Of a stretch of DNA of 64,000 bases, positions 12,701-22,667 are shown piece by piece. This stretch comes from Castor canadensis (lineage: Eukaryota; Chordata; Mammalia; Rodentia; Castoridae): assembly GCF_047511655.1 (NCBI RefSeq), contig NC_133400.1, forward strand, positions 3,757,001-3,821,000. Reading direction: 5' to 3'. The position numbers were made by a program, and so were the translations under genes. Each line of letters begins with the position of its first letter. The stretch's first letter is position 1. The notes under the pieces are model-generated. The model did not search any database. It worked only from the letters and a program-made list of their open reading frames with translations, and was not told the DNA's origin.

Positions 12701-15700
12701 GGCCGCTGGGGAGGCAGCTAGTGCCTCCAGAGCCCTGCCTCTTTACTAACTTCCTGTAAAACTCTCCACGTGTTTGCACCCACTCGTGGTGACAGCCTGT
12801 TGCTCCCTTTCTTTCCACATACTAGGTTGCTTCATCTGTAGATTAAAAAGGACAATTTGAAAACACGAGCACAGTGCCAGAGCCCCGTGACTCACTTTAC
12901 TGTTCCCCAAGTGCCTGTCTAGGGAGTCGCTGTCCTTGGCTATCTTGCTGTTCTTAGTCTTTGTGCAAGTCAGGACCCAAGTAAGGGTCGCACCTTGTGA
13001 TCATTTCCCTGTCCCTTCATGTCATAGTTCCTCTCCAGGGTTCCCAAGGTCTCCCTCCTGTTCTGATTCTTTTGGTGGTTCCAGGGTTTGACTGAGGGTC
13101 TCACACTTGCAGTCGGGGTTAATTGAAGAGACGCAATCATTCGTCTGAACTTTGTAGTGATTTCCTTGTAGTTACTTCAACCTGCACCGCAGTCCTGGGT
13201 TTTCCATAAATTGATCGGTAGGTCTGAACTGCCCTTTGGGCAGGTTCTGGGGACCCTGGTTGCAGGACAGGGAGGCAGGGAAGAGATGGAAAGATGTGGA
13301 AAAGGAAACCACACAGCTTCTCAGGGAGGGTGGAGTAAGGAGGGCAGGGGAGGTGAGGTGGTTCAGGTCACAAGGCTGTCTGGAAGGCCTGGTTGGGAAG
13401 GCCCCAGACTGCTACCTGGGGAGGGAGGGTGGGATATATTCAAGAAGACTGTTAGGAAAACGTCCATCCACAGGGTGTGTGACGTGCTGAAGCATGGCCT
13501 CCCCTGGTGTGGAGGAAATGGGGCTCTCTGCTTTCATCAAGCCCCACTTCCACAGGGTGCCTCTGCACTGCTCAACTGCACCTCACAAGGCTCTGACCGT
13601 GGGGACAACATGCAAGGCCTGCTGCAACAGAGACCTGCCCTGGGGCCACATCCGCTCAGGGCTCCCAGCTGCAGAAAGGAAAGCCTGAGCTGCCATGGTG
13701 CTATCTGTGATCCGCACTCTACAGGATGCTCAGGCAGGAGAATCATGAGATCCAGGACAACCTAGGCTACATAGAGGGGAAAAAAGGAACAACCAGAACC
13801 AGAAAGTCCCAGAAGTGCAGCCCAGTCTCAAGTCCTAATGGTCACCAGGGGTGCTTGGCTTCCCCTTCGAGAAACGACATTCTCAGTTACCAGGTGGCAG
13901 TGATCCAGAAAGGGTGGCAGTGACCCTGCCTCCCACAGCTGCACCAGGCGTACCATGTCGGCTTTGCTTCACTATGGAAAAGTGCGTGGGTGGCTCAGAG
14001 AGGAAGGTGTTTGGAGTTTTAAAATCTGGTTCATTTCCTTATTGAGGAAATTATGCCACTGAACTGTCATTTTATAAAATCAGCAGTGTTAAGACTTCTG
14101 GATCAGTGGGGGAGAGTTAGTCAGAGACCCCAAGTTGTGAGATATAAGTAACATGTTTTACTTATTGTGATCTAAATTTTCAAAGACGAGGGTTAACCCC
14201 TAACTGAACTTGTTCAAGGGAAGGCAGTTTGAGCATTAGGAATGGTTTCCAGTTTCCCATTTGGGACAGGTCCTGGTTTGGAGGGAGTGAGCAAGATGGT
14301 TGGGGTGGGGAGGCGCCATGCTAGCCCTGCCTTCCTGCTTGAGGCTGCATCTCACCTGCCAGCTACCTGAGATTGAGATGCAGCCTCGCCCAGTAGAGCT
14401 TCAGCACTGTGGCCAGCAGCTGGGGTTTAAGGAGCTCAGCCATGCTTCTTCTGAGTGAAGGCTCTCACCGCCCAGCCCCTCTCCTGTGCTTTCGCTGTGC
14501 CCCTGGATGTTGGGCCCACCCAACCTGGTGCCTCCCTCTCCAGAAACACACACTGTAAGCCCCAATTCTCACCTTGAGGCTTCAGAGCCTCTCAGGCAGT
14601 TGTGCCTCCCTTGTTTTGCCCTGTCACAGCTTCCAGAGTAATCTCTCACAAACACATTTTTCATTACATGTCTACTGTCCCCACAGCAAAGTATTAAGGC
14701 TTTAACCGTCCACTGTCCAGGCCTCATTTTCCTCCCCTGGTTAGTTGATATCCTGCTTATGGGGGACCCTGGCCATCCTCATGGCCTCTTGTCCCATTGC
14801 TTTCCAGCTCCTCTAGACTGGGGCCGAGGCAGAGACGCCTCTCTGCACAGGCTGCCTCACTGATAGTGTGCGAACCAGGTTGGGGTCTGTGTCTCGGTTA
14901 CTATGTCGGTGTATAGTGTTCTTAGGGAGGCAGGCAGAACCACACGTATTTGACAGCATGAGGAAAAGTCAGTGCACTTTGAGATTGTTTTGTTCACTGT
15001 CCTCACTGCAGTGACAGGAGGACTCCTGGGCAGCATGTGGCCAGACCAGCCCTTCCCAGTAGAGGGGGCAGCGAGCAAGTGGTGCCCTTGGGAACCCCAG
15101 GACTGGCTTTGCCTTGTGTGCCTTGCATTAAGCTAAGGAAAACTCGGCCATTTGTCGGTTTGTTTATTTTAACGTTATTTTTATGGAGAGTGACTCCTCT
15201 AGTCCTGCCATGTCAGTTACTTTTCATATGCTTTAAGTGACATCTAGAGAGCACTATGATTACTTGATAACTAACACAAAATCTAAGGTCAGTTTCTAAA
15301 GTTAATTTTTTTAACCTGCCTTTGTCCAAAACTAAACACATTCCTGTGTGATAGGGGGCGGTTCCCAAAGGGAACGCTACAAAAGAGTACATGGAGAGCC
15401 TCCAGCTGAAGCCCGGCGAGGTGGTCTACAAGTGCCCCAAGTGCTGCTGCATCAAGCCGGAGCGCGCCCACCACTGCAGGTACGCCCCTCCCCCCACCAC
15501 TGCAGGTACACGCCCCTCCCCCTACCACTGCAGGTACACCCCTCCCCCCACCCGTCCACCACTGCAGGTACACGCCCCTCCACGCCGCCCCCCGCAGCCA
15601 CGCCCCTCTCCCCACCACTGCAGGTATGCCCCCTCGACCCCCACCAGCACTGCAGGTACACCCCTCCCCCAGAGCCTACTACTGCAGATATGTCCCCCCA

Positions 15701-18700
15701 CAGAGCCCACCCTTTCCCCCAGAGCACCACCACGGCAGGTCCGCTCTGCCCACCATTGAAGGGACAGCCCAATGCCTGGAGCCCACCCGTGTAGGTATGA
15801 CTGGTGTCCACTCCACACAGAGCAGCGAGGCTCAAGACACCCACTCAGTTCCTGGAGCCCTGCTGGGAGTTTGGGGATAACACAGACTTTGGGTCCTGTC
15901 TGGGAACACCCATGGGACAACAGGTAGAGGACGTGATAGGGTGCTACTTGTTTCTAGGGCCTAGCTGCCACTGGCTGGCATCTATACTCAGTGTCCCTTG
16001 GGCCTGGCCTGTATGGAGCTGAGTAGGATTAGAATTGTTGTTGCTTCCCCTACCATCACCACCACTGCCGCCCATACACACACACTCCTGCTGCTCCTCC
16101 TTCTAGATAAGCAGAGGACTCTGAGGTACTCAGTGTCCCCCTGACCTGGCGTGGTTCTGCAGGGTGGATGCTGGCTTCTTTTGGACATGCTGCAAACACT
16201 GGTCAGTTTAATAGGAGCCAAATCAGTCTGAGTGGACTAGCACTTTGGATATTTCCTCCCTGGCACTGCCACTGCTCCCTGCGTTTTGTCCGCTTCCTCC
16301 TCGCTCGGCCGAGTCCTGACTTTCAGGCCATCTGCTCCTGGAGGGGCATTGATTGCAGTGTGAAGTGGGACTGCCTGGGAGTATTTCTCCTCCTGAAGTC
16401 CCCTGTACAAGTCCCCATACATGAATCGGTGGAGTGTGGTCATCTCACCAGTGTCGTTCTAGAGGATCGGGGTTTGCTGAGAGGAACAAGTGAAACAGCC
16501 TCCAAGGGGAGGGAGTCCATATAAAGGGTTCTTTCCTGCTTTGTGGCTACAGTGAAAGTGTTGGAAGATTCATATCCACACAACTTGGCCAGAAAGCAAA
16601 GACGCATGAATAGAGGAAGAGTTGAGTAATGGCTGCCTTAGGCTGGGGGGGCAGTGGGGAGTGGCTGCATGTGGGCACAGCTTCCTTTGGTGGGGTGTCC
16701 CTCAACTCTGCAGGTATACTTACAATCACTGCTCTACACATTTTAAAATGGGCAACTGGTATGTCACTTGTACCCAATCTTTTTGAAAAGAAATTGAGAT
16801 GGTTTGGAAGTTCTTGGATTAACAGGTGTAGTGGAGTCAGGGAGCAAGACTGCAGCTGTGGATGAACAGAGCGGTGCTGGGTCAGATGTCAACCAGGAGC
16901 GGAGGCACTGCCTCTGGGTGCCCGGCTGCTGCAGTTAGTTGGCACAAGGTGTTTCTGAAACTGACTGACAGCAAATTAGTTTAGAAGTCCGATGTGTGGA
17001 GTAGGTTGGGGAAAGGTGGAAGACAACTTTAAGAGTGAAGACAACTGTGCACAGGCCTGTAGTCAGGTGGCTCAGGTACACATGGACTGAGTGGTAGAGC
17101 CACCTGGAGGTACCACGACTTCTCTTCCCTGCATTTGCTTATTTGAGACAAGGTTCTGTTATGGACTGCTGTTGGCATCAAGGTTGGAATCCTCCACCTT
17201 CAGCTTCCCAAGTGCTGGGATTACAGGCGTGCAACATCTCACCCAGCTCTTTCCAAGAACTTAAAGTTCAGCTTTCTGTCTTTACTCAGACCTACAACTT
17301 GTAAGCTCTCAGGATCAGGAACATTATCGTTAAGTGTGCATGGTCCGTTTGCACTCTAAGAATGTGAAAACTTGTGATTCTGGCTCTAAGCCTGTTAGTT
17401 CATGGAATGTTTTCCTTAGCAACAGATGATACTTCATTTTTTATTTTATTTTTTGTGGTACTGGGGTTTGAACTCAGGGCTTCGCACTTGCTGGGCAGGC
17501 TCTCAACCAAATTGAGCCACATCTCCAGCTAAAAATTACCTGAAATTCACATTTCAGATTATTCTACTTTAACTGAGTATCCTATACTTTTTTCTCAAAG
17601 TAATTGAACTGAGAAGCTTTAAGGAAATGTAGCACCTACGTATCGTAGATGACTTCGGTGTGCTTATTGGAATGTGTGTGCTAGCTTTCTCACCCAAAGC
17701 ATGAGGTACTGAGACTCATACTCCCCTTTTCAGTATTTGCAAAAGATGTATTCGGAAAATGGATCACCACTGCCCATGGGTGAACAACTGCGTAGGAGAA
17801 AAGAATCAGAGATTCTTTGTGCTCTTCACTGTAAGTAAATGTTTGCTAAGTGATTATATTGAGTTCACACTTCTGTCACTAGAATCTCCCTGGAGCAGGG
17901 ACCAGTTTCCCTCCACCCTTTCTGCAGAAGTCAGATGCCACTGCTGTGCTGGCATTGGTGGGAATAGTCCCAGTGGCGAAAGATGGGGCTGCAGATTGAT
18001 GTCTCCCAGCCATAGCCCGCCGTCAGTGCAGGATCTTACTCTGAAATTGGATAGAGATCGTTTCCCCTTGCTTATTTTCCCAAAAAGTCAATCTAATACA
18101 GTCTTGAATAGGCAGCTGTCAACTATTCAAATTTATTCCTTCCCAGCAAATAAAGTGGGTGTAAGCGTGGCGCTTATCAGCCTTTGCTCCTGGGGCGATG
18201 GACTGCTGGGAAGTTAGTAACCGTCTCCCTCTTCTAGATGTACATAGCTCTGTCCTCGGTCCATGCTCTGATTCTCTGTGGGCTTCAGTTCATCTCCTGT
18301 GTCCGAGGGCAGTGGACTGGTAAGTGTGGCTCTTGTGTGTCATTCTTGAAAGTGGGTACCATGGTGGGGAGGGGGCTCCAAAGGACAAGTTGGGGTTCAG
18401 GTTTGAAAGAAAATCTTTGCTGTGCTTTAAGAATTAAATTTGTACAGAAAAGAACATGGTGGCTCACACTTGTAATCCTAGCTTACTCGGGAGGCAGAGA
18501 TCGGGAGGATCATGGTTCTAGGCCAGCCCAGGCAAAGCATTCATGAGACCCGATCTTAATAAACAAGGTGGGCATGGTGGCATGTACCTGTGTCCCAATA
18601 CATGGAGGCAGAGGTAGGATGATCATAGTCTGAGCCTGGCCCTACTTGAAAAATAACTAAAGCAAAAAAGGACTGGAGGACTAGGTGCCAGTGGACTGGC

Positions 18701-20252
18701 TAGCCTGTAGTCCCAGCTACTCGGGAAGCAGAGATAAGGAGGATTGCGGTTCAAAGCCAGCCTGAGCAAACAGTTCATGAAACCCCATCTCAAAAATACC
18801 CAGCACCAAAAAGGGTTGGCACATGACTCAAATCGTAGAACACCTGTGGAGCAAGCATGAAGCCCTGAGTTCAAACTAGTTCTGCCAAACATGGAGAGAG
18901 ATATGGCTGAAGTGTAGAGTGCCTGCTTAGCAAAAGTGAGGCCCTGAGTTCAAATCCCAGTACTGCCAAAAAAGAAAAAGAACATGGTTGTTTTACTCAG
19001 TATACTGAGGTCATCTGATTGTTCTTCCTTAGTCAGTTTCTACTGCATGATGTTGCTGGATTGTGCAGGTTTTTAGACTAGAGGGAAGTTAGTAGTCTCA
19101 CTGGCCATATGTTTGCTTTCTGATTGGCTGACTGACCACTGTCCACAGCTGCCCTTCATGTTACCTAAATTGAATGACCCAAGCAAGTGTAGTCCAAACA
19201 GGCACTGACTGAATGCAGGCAGGTATTTGGGGGCAAGTTTTGTCCCCGTGGGCGGGGAGCAGGCTCTTGTGAGGCAGGTGTAGGGGCTCCTGTCTGGACA
19301 CAGATCCAGTGTCAGAGAAATCTCAAGATGTAGCTCTGGAAACTGCGGCCAGGAGAGAGGGAAGGGCTGTCTGGAGCACCTTTCTTCCTGGATGCTGCTG
19401 TGCGGTGCTGGAGGCCACCTCTGAGCATAGCACCCTGCGCCTTGTGGGTCTGCATTGTGCTCTGACATCCGGTCACAGCACCTCACTCTCGTTCACAGAG
19501 TGCAGCGGGTTTTCACCTCCGATTACTGTGATCCTGTTGATCTTCCTGTGCCTTGAGGGTCTCCTGTTTTTCACTTTCACTGCGGTTATGTTTGGCACCC
19601 AGATCCACTCAATATGCAGCGACGAAACGGTATGCCCTGACTGTGCTGTGCACTGTGTGCTGTGTGCTGTGTGCGAGACGCTTGGGCAGCTGGTACCACT
19701 GTGAGCGCAAGGGAGAGCCAGGGTGGCTGACAAGCCTGGCGGGTCCCTGTGCTTGCTTCTCTGTCCTTGGTGCACACTTCAGGTCTCGCTTGGCTTTGAA
19801 GGTCAGCAGCTCCCAGGTTTCAGGGGTGGACTGCCTCCCTACCTGTGTGCTGCAGGCCCAGAGTGTGCTCCGTGAGCATTGGATGCGGCAGTGGAAATGC
19901 TGCAGCCCTGTGCCGAGACTTCCTGTGGCTGTCTGGGCTGCTGCCCAGGTTGTAGCTGTGGTTGCCTGAGCACCCATCTGAAGCGCAGTGGCTGCTGAGG
20001 TTGACTGCTGTCCCTGTGTGCTGGGCCTGCACTGCTTCGCCTTCCTGTCGCCCTCTTACTTCTCTCTGTTTGCAGGAGATCGAGAGACTGAAGAGTGAGA
20101 AGCCCACATGGGAGCGGAGGCTGCGGTGGGAAGGGATGAAGTCTGTCTTTGGGGGACCCCCCTCACTCCTCTGGATGAACCCCTTTGTTGGCTTCCGATT
20201 CAGGCGACTGCAGCTGAGACCCAGGAAAGGAGGCCCCGAGTTCTCAGTGTGA
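9471..20252 (+). CDS. ZDHHC7: ZDHHC7 palmitoyltransferase, six coding exons, 308 aa
   Basis: The protein transfers palmitate from acyl-CoA to cysteines of client proteins at the Golgi; known clients of the family member include steroid receptors and G-alpha subunits. Joining 9471-9785, 15355-15479, 17734-17830, 18238-18319, 19499-19629 and 20076-20252 gives one frame of 308 codons plus TGA, the length I recall for human ZDHHC7, and the sequence matches it almost throughout. Seen in order: a Ser/Asp-rich cytosolic N-terminus (1-40), TM1 (about 46-71), TM2 (about 77-97), a cysteine-rich zinc domain (about 130-180) with Cys132, 135, 146, 149, 152 and 166, the active site DHHC at 157-160 with Cys160 as acyl acceptor, TM3 (about 180-203), TM4 (about 215-238), and a cytosolic tail ending FSV, a possible PDZ ligand. 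All introns are GT-AG. The start has A at -3. The paralogue ZDHHC3 is the only realistic alternative, and the N- and C-termini favour ZDHHC7. Confidence 0.97.
10692..10890 (+). mobile_element. SINE left-monomer pair
   Basis: Two tandem B1-like halves: gaagttcaaagccatcccaa ... ccatctcaaccaataaaag, then tgtactgccagctaggtggg ... agtgagaccctatacgaaaa. It lies in a ZDHHC7 intron. Confidence 0.6.
11225..11935 (-). mobile_element. old antisense L1 fragment (~0.7 kb)
   Basis: Ordered matches to antisense L1 3' sequence: gcaacaatcatcacagg, accccaaaagaaacaccacc, tgtggccttttgcatctggc, cattcgtgtacatgtttctg, caactgctgggtcacaggga and gaagtggcatcttgtggttttg. It is inside a ZDHHC7 intron. Confidence 0.75.
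12387..12415. repeat. perfect inverted repeat, 12-bp arms, 5-nt loop
   Basis: Left arm ACTTGATGTCAT (12387-12398) and right arm ATGACATCAAGT (12404-12415) are exact reverse complements around CGAGA. It lies in a ZDHHC7 intron. No transposon boundary was recognised. Confidence 0.85.
13719..13800 (+). mobile_element. B1 SINE fragment
   Basis: atgctcaggcaggagaatca then ccaggacaacctaggctaca matches the central B1 region. Confidence 0.6.
14341..14387. repeat. perfect inverted repeat, 14-bp arms, 19-nt loop
   Basis: Left arm GAGGCTGCATCTCA (14341-14354) is exactly complementary to TGAGATGCAGCCTC (14374-14387). It lies in a ZDHHC7 intron, about 1 kb before the second coding exon. The stem is too short for a typical microRNA precursor. 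Confidence 0.85.
15355..15479 (+). CDS. ZDHHC7: ZDHHC7 second coding exon (residues 106-147)
   Basis: It encodes the loop after TM2 and the first half of the zinc-binding cysteine-rich domain: Cys132, Cys135-137, His144, His145 and Cys146. It ends inside the Ser147 codon (phase 2). The acceptor ATAG at 15351-15354 has a poor pyrimidine tract. The donor CAG|GTACGC at 15480 is the first unit of a tandem repeat that carries several near-identical donors into the intron. Skipping this 125-nt exon would shift the frame. Confidence 0.95.
15462..15800 (+). repeat. minisatellite of ~28 bp units spanning the exon 2 splice donor
   Basis: Units of about 26-34 bp share the core CCACTGCAGGTACACGCCCC. The first unit includes the exon end and the authentic donor. 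CAG|GT junctions recur with GT at 15480, 15506, 15534, 15568, 15624 and 15656, and weaker ones at 15739 and 15794. Two further units have lost the GT (near 15597 and 15688). Between cores lies C-rich sequence with TCCCC tracts. Divergence rises to the right, so the array decays into the intron. Confidence 0.9.
17135..17252 (-). mobile_element. antisense B1 SINE
   Basis: tttgagacaaggttctgtta ... agcttcccaagtgctgggat tacaggcgtgcaacat is the reverse complement of B1. Confidence 0.8.
17437..17531 (-). mobile_element. antisense ID-type SINE
   Basis: ggtactggggtttgaactca, gcacttgctgggcaggctct and attgagccacatctccagct. It sits about 200 bp before the DHHC exon. Confidence 0.85.
17734..17830 (+). 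CDS. ZDHHC7: ZDHHC7 third coding exon with DHHC active site (residues 147-179)
   Basis: The exon follows a good acceptor (CCCCTTTTCAG). It completes Ser147 and encodes Cys149, Cys152, the catalytic Asp-His-His-Cys (157-160), the Pro-Trp-Val-Asn-Asn that follows in this family, and Cys166. It stops at Thr179 just before TM3. The donor is GTAAGT at 17831, a strong site, and the intron is phase 0. Confidence 0.96.
18238..18319 (+). CDS. ZDHHC7: ZDHHC7 fourth coding exon, TM3 (residues 180-207)
   Basis: The acceptor CCTCTTCTAG ends at 18237. The 82-nt exon encodes TM3 and the start of the short luminal loop (Cys-Val-Arg-Gly-Gln-Trp-Thr). It ends after the first base of Glu207 at donor GTAAGT (18320). 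The intron before it is only 407 nt. Confidence 0.95.
18445..18982 (+). mobile_element. cluster of three or more sense SINE units in one intron
   Basis: A B1-like half (ggtggctcacacttgtaatc), a second (ggtgggcatggtggcatgta), a third composite (gtagtcccagctactcggga) with an ID half (gagttcaaactagttctgcc), and a further ID half (gaggccctgagttcaaatcc) lie head to tail. Together they make up nearly half of the 1.18 kb intron. Confidence 0.8.
19499..19629 (+). CDS. ZDHHC7: ZDHHC7 fifth coding exon, TM4 (residues 207-250)
   Basis: The acceptor CTCGTTCACAG ends at 19498. The exon encodes 44 residues including TM4 (about 215-238) and the start of the cytosolic tail (Gly-Thr-Gln-Ile-His-Ser-Ile-Cys), ending with Asp-Glu-Thr, part of the TTxE-like region after TM4. 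The donor GTATGC at 19630 is weaker than the others. Gly210 stands where I recall Asp in human, a loop substitution. Confidence 0.95.
20076..20252 (+). CDS. ZDHHC7: ZDHHC7 last coding exon and stop (residues 251-308)
   Basis: The acceptor TCTCTGTTTGCAG is strong. The exon encodes the cytosolic C-terminal tail of 58 residues, including the Trp-Met-Asn-Pro-Phe stretch (the conserved Asn and aromatic residue of the palmitoyltransferase C-terminus motif), a basic Arg-rich segment, and the terminal Phe-Ser-Val. TGA is at 20250-20252. Confidence 0.96.
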   Translation, partial: EIERLKSEKPTWERRLRWEGMKSVFGGPPSLLWMNPFVGFRFRRLQLRPRKGGPEFSV

Positions 20253-20764
20253 GCCTCTCACCCAGCGGGACTCGATTGGATGCTCACTTGGGTCTGCAGT
20301 AGTGGCACCCCGTCAGCATCTGGGACCAGCAGCAGGTGGAGCTGCCCAGCCACTGCAGGCAGTGAGGGCTTCATGGACCTAGGGCCATGGGGTGATCAGC
20401 AGTTTTCACCTGTAACCCCAGGAAAGGCGTGCTGCCACCCAAGGTGGCAAATGCCATAACCTCCTGCACAGCTGAATTGTCAGGACATTACGGGATGTTC
20501 CGTGGGTTGGGAAAAACCCATGTGCTGAGCTGCTTTTCTCAGTCACAAGTCAGTGTGGCCACTGCAGGGAGTCCTGCAGACCCTGCCACCAGCACTCCCT
20601 GACCAGAAGGGGCGTCTCCACAGAGACCTGGTGGCCTGAACGGGCCATGACACTTTGCACTGACGTTGGAAAAGTTCCATGCGCTGAACAGAGAAGGTGG
20701 CTTCTGGAACCTCCCAATGCCCTGGAAGAGGCAGCCTTTGTCCTTTCCAGCAAGTCTATGTGTG

Positions 20765-20766
<2 letters not shown>

Positions 20767-20808
<42 letters not shown>

Positions 20809-20812
20809 CACA
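20767..20812. repeat. (TG)18 microsatellite ending in a 16-bp palindrome
   Basis: Eighteen TG units (20767-20802) run into CGCGCACACA. Bases 20797-20812 (TGTGTGCGCGCACACA) are a perfect palindrome of alternating purine-pyrimidine. It lies in the ZDHHC7 3' UTR. Confidence 0.9.
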
Positions 20813-21228
20813 TGTGTGTCAGAATCGGCAGTGTTTAGGTGACATATTTAACAGCCATGTACTGCACAGGAGCTGTTTCTAGACGCTGATGTTTCAGGGA
20901 AGTGGGGCTTCTATGAATGTATTGCAAATGGAGAGCATCCAGACCCAAAGAGCAGTCACTCCTGTGTGGCCTTCATAGCCTCCTGTCCATTGTACTTTAA
21001 AATCCAGAGTGCTTGCGGGCTCGGAGCTGGTGTCTCTGTTTTCCTGGCCCATTAGAGTATAAGCGGACCCTCAGTGAGGGAAGTGGGCCCGGGGAGCAGA
21101 GGAACCCCGCTGTGTGGCAGGGGAGGAGTGCTGCCTTCCGGCCCCTCTGGGCAGGGGCGTGCGGCAGTGTGGCAGCTTTTGATTTGTTCCTCTACCCATA
21201 GCACAGGTAATGCCATTGGACTTTTGGT

Positions 21229-21365
21229 GCGTGCTTAAAATTATGCCAGGAAGCAACAGCCCCCCACCACCCCGGGACCCGCCTTAAACCTGCCCGGGCT
21301 GTACCTTTGCTGCCGATGTGTTGAGACCATCTGTGACAGGGTCTGGGGTCTCCTGTGCCTGCCGT
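21229..21365 (+). repeat. duplicated segment, copy A (in 3' UTR)
   Basis: attatgccaggaagcaacag, then ttaaacctgcccgggctgta and ggtctcctgtgcctgcc, parallel the same phrases at 23753-23860. Confidence 0.6.
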
Positions 21366-21806
21366 GTGCTGATACAGTGCTGTTGCCCTCCCAGGGACAG
21401 TCTGCCTTTCTGCCCCAGTGACTGCTCTTTTGGCGTGGGTTGCTCTGTGCCCAGCCTCCATCAGGGCTCCCAGGGTGCAGAGGCAGACCCCACGGGTCTC
21501 TGAGCCTGGCCCTCGCCCAGAGAGCAAACCATGGAACCCATGGGACTGCAGAGGGGACAGATTGTCACAGCAAGAGGGTCAGCACAGCATGACGGTGAGC
21601 TCAAAGATTGTTTTGCGTCTTCATTTGCACATGTGTGTCTGGGTTGGACATCTGCGTAGAGCTTCAGTGTGAGGCTTTTAATGTGTATAACTTGCTCATG
21701 AATCGAAACAATTATCAAAGCGGTTGAATCCTGTGAGACTTGGCAGTCCGTGCAAATCAAGTATACTTGACTTTGAACCTCTCCTTTCAGTGTAACTTTT
21801 ATATGA

Positions 21807-21812
21807 AATAAA
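21807..21812 (+). terminator. ZDHHC7: AATAAA poly(A) signal of ZDHHC7
   Basis: Canonical hexamer, followed 30-60 nt later by GT-rich sequence (gtggttgg... gggtgactgtg) suited to the downstream element. It is the first AATAAA after the stop codon. Confidence 0.75.
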
Positions 21813-22047
21813 GTAACCAATTGACTTCGCAAACCATTTCCAAGTGGTTGGATTCTTCCTGGGTGACTGTGACACAGCACTTGTCCTGCCTCAGTTGTAG
21901 TGACCCAGTCTCTAGAGCCTCTTCTGCTTCTGTGCCCTTGACAGGTGACAGCATCATTCGGGCACTGCTCACAAACCTTGCGCTGCCCATGCCGTGTTCA
22001 GCTGTGTTTTACTGCAGGTCTTTCCTAGAGTCCTGAGTAGCCCTGTG

Positions 22048-22069
22048 ATTTTTTTTTTTTTTTTTTTTT
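22048..22069. repeat. poly(T) run
   Basis: About 22 T in a row between the two candidate poly(A) signals. It may be the tail of an antisense retroelement. Confidence 0.8.
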
Positions 22070-22080
22070 AGTGCACATTA

Positions 22081-22086
22081 AATAAA
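22081..22086 (+). terminator. possible distal poly(A) signal
   Basis: A second AATAAA lies just after a run of about 22 T. It could give a 3' UTR about 270 nt longer, but the adjoining T run and SINE make chance occurrence likely. Confidence 0.25.
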
Positions 22087-22129
22087 AGCAAAAATCTCTT
22101 TCTGTGATCCAGAATTTGGGTATCTACAA

Positions 22130-22225
22130 TTTTTATTTAGCATTAGGGTCTTTCTGTATAGCCTAGGCTGGTTTCGAACTCAGGGCCCTCCTAACCTCTC
22201 CCTTGTGCCACCACTCCCAGCACCC
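22130..22225 (-). mobile_element. antisense B1 SINE
   Basis: agggtctttctgtatagcct aggctggtttcgaactcagg, later gtgccaccactcccagcacc. Confidence 0.75.
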
Positions 22226-22667
22226 TACAACATAACTCACCCCTTACATTATTTGAATACTTGTGCTGGGAGAGACTCAAAGTGCACCATCACTGTACTG
22301 CTGTGCACGCCTTCCATGTGACACAGATGCTCTCACAGGACATGGCATTCCCAACACGAACCCAAAGGAGCTTGGGACCTGGAGGCACATTGCCAAGCCA
22401 CAGTACCAGGCGGGTGCCACCTTGGCCTGCGTCTGACTCTACCGAACTCTACTGCAACACTGTCCCTCCCACTGGGATATTATGTAGCCTCACTACATAG
22501 ACTGAGGGGTTGGCAGGAAAGTGGAAGATGAAGATACTGCCCAAGTAGTAAGGTGGCAAAGCCACTGCCTTACTGTCCGTGAACTTGGTTTAGCTTCATG
22601 AGCAGAGGAAGCGAGTGGTAGAACAGCCTGGAATAATCCATTAAAAGCCAGTGCCCACAAAAACCAC

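Larger units (their letters stand above)
9786..15354 (+). other. ZDHHC7: ZDHHC7 intron between first and second coding exons
   Basis: 5.57 kb GT-AG intron. It holds B1-type fragments, an antisense L1 relic (about 11.2-11.9 kb) and two perfect inverted repeats (12387-12415 and 14341-14387). I saw no recognisable alternative coding exon. Confidence 0.85.
20253..21830 (+). other. ZDHHC7: ZDHHC7 3' untranslated region
   Basis: This is noncoding sequence after the stop codon up to the first canonical AATAAA. It contains a (TG)18 tract, a GC-rich stretch around 21240-21310 and no splice-bounded coding potential. The end is placed about 18 nt after the poly(A) signal; the exact cleavage site is inferred. 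Confidence 0.7.

Noticed and set aside
13211..13765. 184-codon open frame inside a ZDHHC7 intron
   Set aside because: It runs into a B1 fragment at its end and has no domain or splice support.
15059..15074. AGTAGAGGGGGCAGC, CTCF-like
   Set aside because: Spacing between AG and GGC is off from the CTCF core, so it was not called.
15462..15800. Regularly spaced repeats that could suggest a CRISPR-like array
   Set aside because: Spacers are C-rich repeats of each other rather than unique, and the host is a mammalian gene. It is a minisatellite.
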